Notes: generated from the sequence alone by a model not told the origin. A stretch of 64,000 nucleotides of DNA from Triatoma infestans (GCA_011037195.1 JAAEAF010012752.1:1-64000); one strand, 5' to 3'; positions 43,590-55,533 are shown, counted from the first letter of the stretch. Numbers and translations: made by a program.

Positions 43590-46160
43590 GTAAACTTAAT
43601 ATCATTAAAATTAGGGGTAAATTAATATTTATGCTAATTCATTTCACAAATTATGAAGCAATTAAGTAAGTATCCCAAAATAAGTAAGAATTATTATTTT
43701 TCATAATTGTTTGATTTGACTAAATGAAATAAATTAGGTCAAATGGATTCCAAAGAAATTTTATCTGTAAAATTTATCTTTTTTAAGAGTGATGGATGAT
43801 TCAGAATCAATTACTACATCAGAAAAAAAGTATTTACAATGAAAAATGGATTAATGAGATTTTAAAAATTTCGAATGCTGTTTCAATGAAAATTAAACGA
43901 ATAAATTAGATCAATTGAAATCCATTAATTCAATATGGCGTGATTATGACCAGAATTTTTTTTGGTAATAGGTACTTACTTTCTTATGTTTCTTAAAACA
44001 AGTAATACAGCTTAAAGTATTAATTTTTGAATTTTTATTGAATAAAAAATAATTTCTTAAATTGATTTAAAATTAATCTGTGATCGATCTATAATTGATT
44101 TTGAAATATGATTAATTAATAATATCATAACCACAATGGTAATTATAAAGTCATAATTTGTGAATTGTAGGTTATGCTAATGCCCTTAAGTAATTTTTCT
44201 ATGCAAATTCTTACTAATTAGAAATCACTGAACAATTTATTACTAAGGTTTAATAAGGAGTTTATTAATTAAAAATCACATACCTGCCATTTGTGCAATG
44301 ATCGATGCTTGCTTACATTGAAGATAATTCAGTTTTCTTATGATGTCCTTATTTCTTCAAACAATTTTCTGGATTTTTCTGCCTTTTTTTTTCTTAATAA
44401 GTGTTCATGATCTTACATTTTCTTTATATTCTGGTGAATTTATGGGTAAATAATGATATATCACTTAATGATCTCCGATTCTAAAACTCTTATTTGTAGA
44501 TGCAAACTTTTTTGTTTTTTAAACATCAAAATACTCAACTTAATTACTTAATCAATTAGAAAAGTCTAATAAGAAATCAAAATTTCAATTCACTGACATA
44601 CCTGTCTCTTAACAATTTTAACAGGGAAACTTCCTTAGTGGCTTCTAATTGCATCATCATTTTTGCTACAAATTGTAGGTAAAATGACCTGATGGCAACC
44701 CAATAGAGGGAAACGCCGATGAAAGTAGGTAAATAATTTCAGCACATAAAAAATCACAACGAATATTTTCCTATATTTAGAATGGTTAGTGCTCTTGTCT
44801 GTGATTATTGCCAATTCTTCAAACGCCAAGAATTCTGAGGCTAACCTTTATATGTGCAAAAATAAAGGTAAAGAAGCGTTCATAAGAAATTATTTATTTT
44901 TAAAATAAACACAAATAAAAAATTAAACTAAGATTATACAAGTAATCAAAAAGAAGTTTCTTATATATTGCTGATGTGATCAATTGATTTGTTTTTGATT
45001 AACATTGTCTTCACTATCACAATACAATTTTTTGTTAAATTTTCACACTTCACAGATTTAATTTGAAGAAAATTCGAAACTTTTAATGAACATTGGAAAA
45101 ATGAAAGTTAATATCAATTTAAAAATACCAACATTTTAATCAGAACCTAGTACTTAAGCAATCTTCAATTTTTGTTCTTAATATTGTTCAATTTGCTGGA
45201 TAAAAGAATGATCACTGTTATTTAAGTTTCACTTAATTTAATTCTATATTTATGAATTGGGAATTTAAACTTATTTATAGGCAAAAAGAATCATTTAAAC
45301 AAAAAAATACTTTTATTGCAATCTGCATCCTTCAATGTTAACACATTCACTAAACACAAGAAATTATCTCCCCACTACTATAGATCTGAGTTTTGGCTTT
45401 TAACTTAATTATAAAATAGAATACTATTGGAGGAAATAGCTTAAAGATATTTAACATTTGTAAACAAGTATTATGATTTCTATCATAATTAAACATATTG
45501 AAATAGTTTTAAATTTTGTTCTGATTTTATTTTAATGTTTCAGATCATTAAAAATATTCTATCAGAAGGATTAAAAAACTATAAATTTTATATGATTGAT
45601 TGAGAAAAAAAAAATAGGACAATCATAAACCATTACCACGTCTCATAGTTTTTAAAATGGCGTATTTAACTATTGATTTTGCTGAAACTATTGTTTGACA
45701 CACTTCAAACACTAATACTTGTAAATTATTTATTGAACAGGATAATGTCTTGATTTGGTAAGAATATTTGGTTGCTTTAGATAACAAGATAGATAAGTTT
45801 TTGTATATATAATTCAGTTATGTAATTACTTACTTCATTTATACGAAATGGGAGTTATTACCTCTAAATATTATCCAATCTAGGAAACACAAACCCCGAT
45901 AACAATCCAGAAAATACACTGGGTCTATTAGTTCATTCAATTTAAATAGAGTTTAAAGCTTAGTATTCAAGTTTATTTTGTAGAGCTTTTTTTTTTCACA
46001 TTGATCCCTCTGTCTTGGACATCATTTCTTTTGCTGCAGACCAACTTTTTTTCTTGTAAACATTCAGCCTTCCTGTTTCTTGTTTTCTCACAGATTGCCA
46101 AGAGTAACTGGCAATGAGTGGTTTAGTTCTTTTGTATAGTATATAGCCAAATCTAGTCCA
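43590..46160. other. No gene seen; long AT-rich stretch
   Basis: About 2.5 kb of very AT-rich DNA without a recognised repeat or coding frame. Confidence 0.5.
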
Positions 46161-46164
46161 TTCT

Positions 46165-47380
46165 GCTCTGTTACTTCTATGGTGAATCTAATGAACTACT
46201 AATGCTATCATATGCGGATGATTTGGCCATACCCAAAGAATGTTCAGTTTAAGCTTAATTTACTACAGTCTTACTGTGACACTAATTATCTCCAAATTAA
46301 TACCTCCAAAACTGTTGTTATGCCTTTCTATAAAGGTAAATTACCTACAAATATTCCAAAATTTTTTTGTAACAATGAAAGAATCGAAATTGTTAATTCG
46401 TTTTCCTACCTGGGTGTTCCTTTCTCGACATCGGGTAAATTCTTGTAGGCGGCCCAACATTTTAAAAATAAAAGCTCAATTGCGGTTTCTTCTGTACTCT
46501 CTTTGTTGTTGAAGATAAAATCGGATTCTTGGGATGTAAAGAATTATTTATTTAATTCTCTTGTCTCTAGCGTTCTCCTGTATTCACCGGAGTTATGGGG
46601 GCTCCGCTACGCGGAGATTGTAGAAAGAATTTGTTGAGGCTATCTAGAAACACGCCCGACTGTTTTGTGAGACTTGAAATTGGCATTATACATATAATAT
46701 CGAAAGTTTTTAAATGCACTGTCTCTTGATGGTTGAAAATCCTGACTTTGCCGCGCGAAAGAATACCTCGTATCTGCTACGAAGCGCTTTTGGCAAATAT
46801 TGACAGTGCGAGTATTCCATTCAACTGGGTCACAAATACGCGTAAATGTTTCATTATTATTGGTGCCGAAAATATATTTGATCAACAAGATGTAGATTCC
46901 ATTTCTAGCAGAGTGCCTAATACTATAACAAGTTTCAATAATTACCTCATCTATAAGGACGTTGACATTGCGATACATTAGAAATTTAATTCTATTTTTA
47001 GAAACATCAGCAGTTTTGGTTCAAGAGAACAATATATTCATTTTAAATGCTACATAAATGTGACCCGGGTTGCCTGCCAACTTAGACTGTTTTCCCAAAA
47101 AAGACCCAACTATCTGTTAACGGGAAATTATATAAGTTTAATTCAGAGGCGCCTTGCCCCCTATGCAAGGAGGACAAGGACAATATTATGCACTTTTTAA
47201 TAACATGTCCAATTTTCGATGTCTTAAGGTATAAGTTCCTAACAGAATATATTAATGTGCCACCATCTAAAACAGTTATGGAAAATCTATTATGTTTCGA
47301 TAGTCAGCACCAAGTGAAATATGTTTACATTTACGTAACTAAAGCGTTAAAAATAAGAAGTTTTATTTTGAGTAATTAAG
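46165..47380 (+). pseudogene. LINE ORF2 fragment (YADD to C-terminal knuckle), broken
   Basis: It starts with the RT catalytic box in LSYADDLAI (about 46205), then LNLLQSYCDTNYLQINTSKT and VNSFSYLGVPFSTSG, the region after the catalytic Asp pair in LINE reverse transcriptases. After frame breaks it goes on with RIPRICYEALLANIDSASIP and ends with CPLCKEDKDNIMHFLITC and YVYIYVTKALKIRSFILSN before a stop at 47379. The last knuckle resembles those at 31.6 and 38.3 kb. At least four frame changes make it inactive. The A/T-rich tail ending in (TAAA)n at 47687-47716 is probably its 3' end. Confidence 0.8.
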
Positions 47381-47686
47381 AATTTGATATTTATGTATTT
47401 CTATTATATTCTCATTTTTTTTTTTTTTTTTATTTGATTCCAGTATTTTTCTTTTTAATTCAGTTTGTTATATATATATATAATACCAGCAAATTTGTTA
47501 TTAAGAAGAATTCATGTATGGAAAAAACATCGTTAATCTACTTTTTTTTTTTTTTTTTATTTACTTCTTTCTGTGTTCTCAGTTTATTTGTTTACAGAAT
47601 AGGTATTTTATTTTGTGATTTAAGTTCTATTGTAAATATATGTTTAGGTCAAACCCCTTGCTACAAATTGTATTTATAAGCAAGTA

Positions 47687-47716
47687 ATAAATAAATAAAT
47701 AAATAAATAAATAAAT
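47687..47716. repeat. (TAAA)n tract
   Basis: Seven tandem AAAT units, placed as a LINE 3' tail would be. Confidence 0.85.
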
Positions 47717-47905
47717 ACTTGTATGGTGGGCATTACTTTGTGATAGATCTTATTGTCATCTTTTATTTTTACTTCTTTTCTTCCTACATAGTCGGAAACC
47801 TCATCTTTGTTACCCTGGATCTGATTTATCTTTTTCTGTTCAGGAGTAAGAAGAGTATTGAGTTCCGGTTTAGAAACCTTCTTTTTAATGTCGTTAAACA
47901 TCCTG
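47715..47905 (-). other. Unidentified coding-like fragment
   Basis: A minus frame reads MFNDIKKKVSKPELNTLLTP, EQKKINQIQGNKDEV and SDYVGRKEVKIKDDNKIYHK: hydrophilic, charged, and unlike the low-complexity frames around it. The (TAAA)n tract cuts it off at the C-terminal end. Related sequence may extend to about 47990 in other frames. Could be a retroelement ORF or a retroposed host exon. Confidence 0.3.
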
Positions 47906-48987
47906 TTTGCTGCTCCTATACGTTCCGTTGTTTGCTACTGATTCAACTATTCTCTGATAAGTAGGTTCCCGGTTATCTGAAACGTTCAACCTTCAACAAA
48001 AAAAAAAAAAGAATTACAAGAAGAAACTGATTGTTGAATCATTCTGAAATAAACTTAAAGGATTGGACTTTTGTCCATTAGTCCATTACAAACTTTATAA
48101 ATTCCTTTCCTCTTATCTAAATAATTATTAATATAAAATGCATACGGTATAAACCTTTAAAAAAACAGCAATAAGTAAAAGAATTGAAAACAAAAAAATC
48201 AAATAAAAATGCAATTCCCATTAAAAATCATAAAAAATAATATACACAAATCTATAAATCTATATTTTAAAATATAACCTCACGCTCGGTGATTTGTTAT
48301 GCGGCCCAGGTGTGGAGGTTCGAACAGTAAGAAACAGTGGAAAAATTGAAATGGTTTTTTATTAATAAAAATTATTTTAATTACTGAGTAATATGGAAAA
48401 TTGTATTATTGACTTAGAAACTGATTTAAACAGCATGTTTGGTAAACAATGAAGTTACAAATGAATTACATGTTTAAAATACTTTAACGATTTTTTTTGT
48501 TTACAGTAACTCAAAGTACAAAACATAACCACTTCCGTCAACACTCAGCTACACTATCCATCAATTGTTTTCCCCCATGATCCTTTTTTTGGACAAATCC
48601 ATATCAAAATGAATAATATCATTTCAATTATCTATAATACTAATAAAATTTATACTTTTAGTTTGTAAAACTATATGACAAATTTGAAGTACAGTGGGAA
48701 ATACAAAAGTCCACCTTATTCGGAATTAGCAGCACAATTACCATTTGGATTCCCCAGACTCGCATACCGTTACATAATAATAATAATAATAATAATTAGA
48801 CATCATGTCAACTTATACAAATGGCCTGCAGCTACATGCAGAACGTATTCCCCACAATGTTCAAAGTATTTACATAGTACAAGTGCTTGAAGGTAATTTA
48901 CTGGCTGCATCAATATAACCATACAGCTAATTAACAGTTGCCATAACCTTACCAAACGGTAATTTGTCCTGTTTTTTTCACCAGCAA
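47906..48987. other. No gene identified
   Basis: AT-rich. An (AAT)n tract at 48773-48797 follows less AT-rich DNA (48675-48770) and may be the tail of a truncated retroposon like that at 12.5 kb, but no target duplication is clear. Confidence 0.4.
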
Positions 48988-49335
48988 AGAAAAACTGGTG
49001 TGAAACACTCACACGACTTTCTCTTACACTAATTAATACAATTTAATCATGAAATTTTCTTTAAAATTGTTACGTTATAATGTTTATTGGGGATGGCCAT
49101 AAAAATGGTGGCGGAGATTTTAATAGTATAACTGAGCGGCCTTATATAGAGAACTTTGTGTCACAACTAAGAAAGTTTGTGCAAATTTAAATTTAAACAA
49201 ACTGCCAGACCCCCCCCCCCAAATAAGCCTCTAAATAATTTTTTTGCAGAAAAATGTTACAAATAAAAATGAAACGTTGCCTATCTAGGCAGCAAGCATT
49301 CCAAGATTAAAGAAAATGGTTATGACATATTTCAT
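48988..49335 (+). repeat. ACTTTCTC-family element, 5' part
   Basis: CTGGTGTGAAACACTCACAC, then GACTTTCTCTTACAC and a diverged first interior block with CCCCCCCCCCAAATAAGCC and GAAAAATGTTACAAATAAAA. The hairpin end is missing. Confidence 0.7.
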
Positions 49336-49614
49336 TTGGTACATGACAGCACTTAAAAAGTGGGAATCAACTCTTTATCGGAAATTGATGAACTAAACTT
49401 TGTTATAGAAATAAATCTAAAACTGTTTAGGATTAATAAAAAGAAGAACTGCCAGAACGGATAAAGTCCCATTTATCTTAAGCTTTTTATTTTTATTTCA
49501 AGGACTTAATTCTACTTATGTTATTCATAAGAATAAACGAAACATCTGAATCTTTTCAAAATGTAAATATTTCAATTCAAATCTTAAAAGAATTGCTAAA
49601 TTTCATAAAAATAA

Positions 49615-49960
49615 TAATAAAAATAGTATTAGGATATGGAAATTGAATATGGAAACATAACCCAAGTATATTTATGTTGCAAACTATTATTATCTGTAAG
49701 GGAAATGATGGTCTTTTGTGACAAGAAAATTGGTAATAATATGGGAGCATAATTTAACCCGATAGAAATAACAAGATACCAGAAAACCTGTTTTCCTTTA
49801 CAACAAAAAAAAGTATCTGTTCTTAAATGTACGTGTGAAGATGGTTGTTCATAGAACATTGTAGTGTTAAGAACATTGTGTTTCTTGGGAGAAAATTCTG
49901 TAGCTTTGGTTATGGTTGTTACGAGTTTTATGTGTATGGATAATGTTCCTACATACATAC
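49615..49960 (-). other. Dispersed coding-like repeat, minus copy with open frame
   Basis: The minus strand is open for 109 codons (49958-49629): IHIKLVTTITKATEFSPKKH, NTTMFYEQPSSHVHLRTDTF, then ISIGLNYAPILLPIFLSQKT, IISLTDNNSLQHKY and WVMFPYSISIS. The second half is hydrophobic. The same protein-like sequence, broken, recurs at 40160-40475. Conservation of translated blocks between the two copies suggests a once-coding element or gene family, but I do not recognise it. Confidence 0.45.
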
Positions 49961-50146
49961 ATATATATATACATTAAATGGTATGTACCATTGAACCCTC
50001 ACTATGAACAGCCTATTCTAGATGTGAAGAAGAAGCTTTTTACTAAATAGAAGATTTCGTTTTTTTGTCCGGGTAATAAGCTTATATCCCTTTGGGTTCT
50101 CCCATTTTCTAATAAAAGTACTTTCACAAAAAAAAAAAAAAAACAA

Positions 50147-50841
50147 TCTGGTGTGAAACACTCACACAACATTCTTTTACTGCGAAATGCCAATCATTCT
50201 TCACACTTACAATTCTTATTAGTGTTTAAAACTGTCCGACATTTTTATGAAGAAAATCACAACAAACTGAAAAACCTATTCAGTAAAGTCGCATTTCCGG
50301 TCAACCGATTTTCTTAAAACTGGGAATTTCGGCAACTTATATAATTCTAATTAATATTATTTAGTTGACAGAATTTTGTATCACGTTGTTGAACTAAAAT
50401 AGCACTTTAGAGGAAACTATAACCCCACCCCTCCACCAAAAGTGCCCTTAAATCAATTTTCCTGGAGAAATGTTTCAAATAAACTTTGTAGCTCTTTCTA
50501 AATATTAGTTTAAAGATAACCGTTGAAACCGTTTTTGAGAAAATCACAAAAAATGGAAAAACCATTCAGTAAAGTGGCATTTCCGGTTAATGTATTTTTC
50601 CCGAAGTGTTTGTGTCTGATGCGGTTGTAGTAACTAAACGGAATACCAACTTTGCCACTTCCTGCCACTTTTCTTTTTTGATATATTCTTTTCTCACACA
50701 ACCACACACGCTCAGACCATTTTCTAAAAACCACTTTTTTTGGACTCAGGGGACATCAAAACGTGTATTTCCGGTGAAAACCTGGCATAAATCTTAGCGA
50801 TCGCAATACTTTCTTAATACCAGCTGTTAGAGAAAGTAAAA
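50147..50841 (+). repeat. ACTTTCTC-family element, short form
   Basis: It starts CTGGTGTGAAACACTCACAC and has only two interior blocks (CATTTCCGGTCAACCG near 50290, CATTTCCGGTTAATG near 50577). The end is GGACTCAGGGGACATCAAAA, then a decayed hairpin (AGCTGTTAGAGAAAGTAAA). About 0.69 kb against about 1.0 kb for three-block copies. Confidence 0.8.
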
Positions 50842-50949
50842 AAAAAAATATTCTGTTACGTAATTCTGAAAAACAAAGATTTTTGATCCCTCTTTTAATT
50901 CATCAATTTATTTATTTTACGGGTTGTATCCAGTTACATAATACATACA

Positions 50950-51098
50950 AGTTATACAATATATCAACTGTATTTGCTCTGTCTAAGTCTATGTTATTAC
51001 ACTGTTCAACAAAAAGCATCCTGATGATGGGCGAACGCCCGAAACCGGTCGATGACCTCAAAAAGAAACAGGCTATCACGGAAAATGTTTCTGAAGAA
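50950..51098 (+). repeat. Single-arm copy of the 26.7-kb foldback repeat
   Basis: ATATCAACTGTATTTGCTCT, TATGTTATTACACTGTTCAA, then the hammerhead-like core and AGAAACAGGCTATCACGGAA. It matches the right arm of 26644-26900. No inverted partner is next to it. Confidence 0.75.
51017..51054 (+). ncRNA. Hammerhead-ribozyme-like motif (best candidate in the window)
   Basis: Stem I CATC (51017-51020) pairs with GATG (51051-51054). The core CTGATGA is at 51021-51027. Stem II GGGC (51029-51032) pairs with GCCC (51037-51040) around a GAAC loop. GAAA is at 51041-51044. A minimal stem III ACC/GGT leads to the GTC cut site at 51050. All invariant core bases of a type I hammerhead are present. Oddities: one extra T (51028) before stem II, and a loopless stem III, which usually implies dimeric action. 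Confidence 0.6.
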
Positions 51099-51109
51099 AT
51101 ATTATTATT

Positions 51110-51775
51110 GGCCGTAACTTGTTTTATGGATTTTTCTTTCTTGAAAGAGGACCACAGCGCTTGGTTAGAAGCGGTGTGATTCCCAGCTCCACAGTTTACA
51201 CACTTTCTATATCTGTGTATCACAGTTTATTTCAGAGTGTGAACTTCCACATTTCTCACACCTTTCCGTCCCTTTACGTTGGTCCTGGAAGTGACCTTAT
51301 CTATAGCACTTTTTACACTGTATTACACCCTGTGTGTAAGTGTGGACCTCACAACTCACATAATGAATATACACATGTTTAGGCAATGACTGATCCCTAA
51401 AAGTCATCACAACTGACAGTAGGAATCAGTTTTATTTCATTACTATACTCGTCGTGAAATTTTCTTTTTAACCGTCTCAGTTCTATAATTTCTAAATTAG
51501 CCAATCTTTTTTATAATTATTATATTTTTGGCTGGGTAGCTTAAATGAATAAGACGCCTCAGAGCCATTGGGTGAATTCTTGAAATGCCTATTTTTTCGT
51601 TGTTTAGACTTTCTAAAATTACTTGAAACGGACCCAGATCCTCACTTTTGTAATATAATCCAGTTTATCCATCATTTATCTCCTTCTTATCATTTATTAA
51701 TTGATTTTTCCTTTTATTTTCTCCGTCCATCTTAATATCAGGCGGTTTACCCGCCTGCCCATCACTATTGCTCAT
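51110..51775 (-). pseudogene. LINE ORF1 (gag-like) with CCHC zinc knuckles, broken
   Basis: It starts at ATG 51775 (minus) with MSNSDGQAGKPPDIKMDGEN. After a stop comes KSEDLGPFQVILESLNNEKI with ISRIHPMALRRLIH, the RNA-binding region of jockey/I-type ORF1 proteins. Near its end, in shifting frames, it has C-K-K-C...G-H, CEKCGSSHSEINC and CVNCGAGNHTASNQA, three gag-type zinc knuckles. The protein would bind LINE RNA. Stops and frameshifts disable it. It is cut on its downstream side by the hammerhead-like repeat at 50950-51098, and its ORF2 is absent. Confidence 0.7.
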
Positions 51776-51847
51776 TTTTCAAAATATTAAAAACTAGAGA
51801 CACAAAAACTTCCAAATATACACTACAATTAGACTATTTACAAAAAG

Positions 51848-54800
51848 TTTTTTTTTTTTTTTAGTGGGTCTCCTCTACCTACAGATCCTCTATGAGCTTC
51901 TTCCATTCTCTTCTATCTAAAGCTTGCTCTTCGCTCAATCCATGCCCTACCAAACTCTCTTGAATTTCGTCCATCCATTTTCTCCTGGGCCTTCCCCTTT
52001 TCCTTCTTCCTTCTACTTCCCATTCCAAAATTTCCTTTGGTAGCATCCCATCTCTCATCTTTTCCACATGCCCAAACCAACGTAACCTCTGCCTTTCTAC
52101 TATTTCCAGAAAATTTTCCTTCACGTTCATCATATTCTAATGTGAACATTTTTAATTTTTTTCTTCTGGACTTCCTTGCTGAGCGCCTTCAGAAGTCCAT
52201 TTCGACCGCTGGCAGTTTACTTCGCAGGCTTTTGGTTATGGTCCATGTCTCAGCTCCATAAGTAATTATACTTTGGAAGACAGGTTTGAAAATTAGGCTT
52301 TTCATTTTTGAAAGTATTACGGGGCTCCACAGAACTGGATTAATCAGGGCTATTACTTCCCTTCCTTCACCTAATCTTGTCTGTATATCACTTTCACAGT
52401 TACGTTCCGATTAATAATAGACCCTAAGTATTTAAACATATTTAAAGTTTTAACCTGGATCCCATCAACCAGAACTGGCTCCCCCTCCGAAGTGGCAAGG
52501 TGCTCCGTCTTATCCATGTTAATTTTCAATCCCCAATTATTATATTCCTCTATTAATGTTCTAAACATATACATGATGTCCTCTCTATCTTGGGCTAAGA
52601 TCACCTGATCATCAGCAAATAATAAATTACTAATGAATAGGTCTTCTTTGATCTTTATCCCCATCTTGTTGCATTTCCGTTTCCAATCTTTGAGAGCAAT
52701 TCAAATTTATTTTAAATAATGTGGGAGACAGTGCGCATCCTTGTAACAGACCCTTGCTGGCTGGGAATCTCTTTGATCTTTTACAGCCTAGATTAACTTG
52801 GAAAGTGTTCCCCTCATAAATCCTTTGGATGGGTTTTATAATTGGTTCCCCAATATTGGCCATTTCGAGAGCCTTCCATAACAATTTTCTTGGGACAGAA
52901 TCGTATGCCCTTTCTAAGTCTACAAACAGAAGCTCAATATCTTGTGCCTTCTCAGTTTTCTTTTCGAACATTTGTCTAATTGTAAAAATGTGGTCGATGC
53001 AAGACCTACCAGCAGTAAAGCCACATTAGTCTTCTGCATCTGACCCTTCATTTTCCAGTCTGGATTTAATTACTTTCGTTAAGATCTTCATTATTGTATT
53101 GACCACACATATTCCTCTATAGTTGGCACAGATCTTTTTGTTTCCTTTCTTATAAACTGGGGTAATATATCCCAAAATCATTTCCTCTGGTATCCTTCCA
53201 CCCGCTAGTATTGCATTAAGGAGTAAGGACCAAACATACTTTTTAGCCTCCATATTTTAGGAGCTCCATATTAATACCACCGGGTCCGGGGGCTTTTCCA
53301 TTTTTTCCTTCTTCCAATTCCTTTTCCACATCCTCAGTTATTATTTCCATACCTTTAATCTCAACTTCATATTTTCTTGTCTCTTCGAAATTTGTCCTAT
53401 GTTCATTGAGAAGTTCTTGAAAGTAGTCAGCCCATTCATTCACTTTAATAATTTCCATCTTTATCCAGTTACTAGTTTGCATTCTCATGGCTTTCAGAGT
53501 GTTCCATGCTGCTGATGATTTCTTGAATCCTAATTGGCAATTAATGTCCGAACATATTGTTTTCCATTCCTAGTTTTTTGCTTTCTTAACCTTCTGATTC
53601 GCTTCTTTTTTCTTCAAAGTGTATTTCTCTTTGCTTTTATTATCTTTCTTATTCAGTCATTCCTTATATGCTTCCTTTTTCTCCTTAATTATTTTCAGAA
53701 GTTTTCCAGTCATCCATGTTATTGACCTTCTTTCCCCCTTCTCTTTCAACCCTAGCACTTTTAATGCTACTTTATTAAGGGTTGCACATAGATAACTATA
53801 AATTTGTTCAGGAGTTCCCTCAAAATTTTCATTTAGGTATTCATTTATTCTTTGTTTATAAAGCTACTTCACATTATCATCTTGCAGGGACTCTATTTTC
53901 TATTGCTTCTCGTCTAAATCTTTCTCTTCTTCATTTTGAAGAGACTTGTCTCTACCTCTTATCCATGGCCATGAAGTCTTACCCTTTAGCAGAAAATGTC
54001 TGAGCCACATTCTGCCCCCTCTGTACACTCTTACGTCCCGGAATTTCACCGAACTCTTTTGCCTTGTTATAATGTAATCAATTATCGATTCTAAATTTCT
54101 TGGATATTGTTTCCATGTAAAGCGATGGATATCCTTATGTTGGAAAAGGCCATTTGGAATTTTTAGGTCTAGGATTTGGCTTAATTCCTTGAGGCTGGTA
54201 CCATTATCATTTGTGTCTTTATCTCCAAACAAGCCCATTATTCTATTATTTGGTTCGCCTTCTATTCTGGAGTTTATATCTCCCATTAAAAATATTTCCT
54301 TCCTTACAGGTATTTTTAACAAAACTTCCCTTAGGATGTCCCAGAACTCATCCTTTTCGCTTTGCTGAGTGTCATTCGTTAGTGCATAACAGTCAATTCC
54401 TACCACTTCTCTTCCCACAAGATCGATTTCCAGAGAAATTAACCTTTCTTTTATAAAGTTCCAGGTTGTTATCTTTCTTCTAAATTCCTTAGATATCAAG
54501 ATTACTATTACTGCTTTCGCTCTAGAGTATTACTCGCACCGCTCCAGAAATGTATATATACCCCAAACGTTCCTCGCCGTTTCCCTTTTTTTTTGTTTCT
54601 GATAAAACTGCAACCTGTACTCCATACTCTACAATTCCTTCGGTAACAAATCTACTTTGTTTGATAAACCCTGCACATTCCAACAACCGAAAGTAATAGC
54701 CCTAGTCCGCTTGCCAAGTGGCTGCCAAATAATCCGTCCGGTTTTCTTCTGAATAAGTAATTTAGCATTCAAATTTTTTTCCTGATGGTCAAGGAGCTGA

Positions 54801-54910
54801 CACGACGCATCAACCCCTAACCTGGAGGGCCAGGAGGTTTGAATCTGGGATGCCCTCCTCTAGACAGATTCCCTCACTATGGTTAAAAGTTCTATCTACC
54901 CTGACAAACG
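51848..54910 (-). mobile_element. APE-type LINE (RTE/CFDP2-like), nearly complete
   Basis: About 3 kb on the minus strand, from a 5' region near 54910 to a poly-A tail (T's at 51848-51863). The single long protein frame has an endonuclease first, then the reverse transcriptase, then an arginine-rich C-terminus, as in the fragment at 590-1246. The 5' boundary is uncertain because the neighbouring DNA is a decayed tandem-array unit. No target duplication was found. Confidence 0.85.
51882..54720 (-). pseudogene. LINE endonuclease-reverse transcriptase, frameshifted
   Basis: APE endonuclease: AITFGCWNVQGLSNK near 54690, IFLMGDINSRIEGE near 54280, HRFTWKQYPRNLESIIDYII near 54090-54130. RT: ITPVYKKGNKKICANYRGIC near 53150, LLFVDLERAYDSVPRKLLWK near 52920, GLLQGCALSPTLFKINL near 52740, LLFADDQVILAQ with the FADD catalytic pair near 52620, and FKYLGSI near 52430. 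C-terminus: EGRRKRGRPRRKWMDEIQES near 52000. The frame changes at least six times. The usual endonuclease S-D-H motif is scrambled into MWLRHFLL by two offsetting frame changes near 54005-54030. Not active. Confidence 0.9.
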
Positions 54911-55212
54911 AGTGAAATAATACTGAAGGGAGAAGGAAATTAAAGAAGAAGAGAAACAATAAACAAGATGAAAAAAAAAATGTATAGTGTGAAATGAAAA
55001 TAAAAGAAACTACCTTCAAAAAAAAGGAAAATATATCTATATACATAAAAATAAATAATAAATGAATAAAAACAACAAGATAAAACAAAAACAAAATCCA
55101 ATCAAGAAAACTTATCTCCTCAGATGAATTAAAAAGATAAATAATTGCAAAATCACAAATTAACCTGAGTTCCACTATTAGTTGATTATTATTATTCTGT
55201 TTTAGAGATAAT
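54911..55212 (+). repeat. Decayed, internally deleted copy of the 2.5-kb tandem unit
   Basis: 55105-55170 (GATGAATTAAAAAGATAAAT, AATTGCAAAATCACAAATTA) matches 56235-56275 of the first full unit. 55178-55212 (TGATTATTATTATTCTGTTT, TAGAGATAAT) matches 56730-56762. The intervening unit sequence is missing. Purine-rich DNA at 54911-55080 resembles 56330-56400 only loosely. Confidence 0.6.
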
Positions 55213-55533
55213 GCGTATTTCCGCTTTAGTAAATTTTTTGGAACTCGTGGACAGTGTTACTAGTGGATAAGTTGTAATGTGCGAAACTGTGAGTTCTCAG
55301 TGGGTGGTCGGTATGTGAAGTTCTTTACACCAACAACAGCCCCGGAGATTGGGTAAGTAAACATTTCATTTTTTTTTTTATTATACGAGTGAAAGTTGAA
55401 TGCCACTTCGATATATTCTTTCTATAATGATCATTTTTTTGTGAGCAGGATGAGGAAAATAAAATCATGATAGTGCAGGGCAGGGGTTGGAGTTAAAACA
55501 GAAGTGTACGTTGAAAAGTATAGCTAGCGAGAA

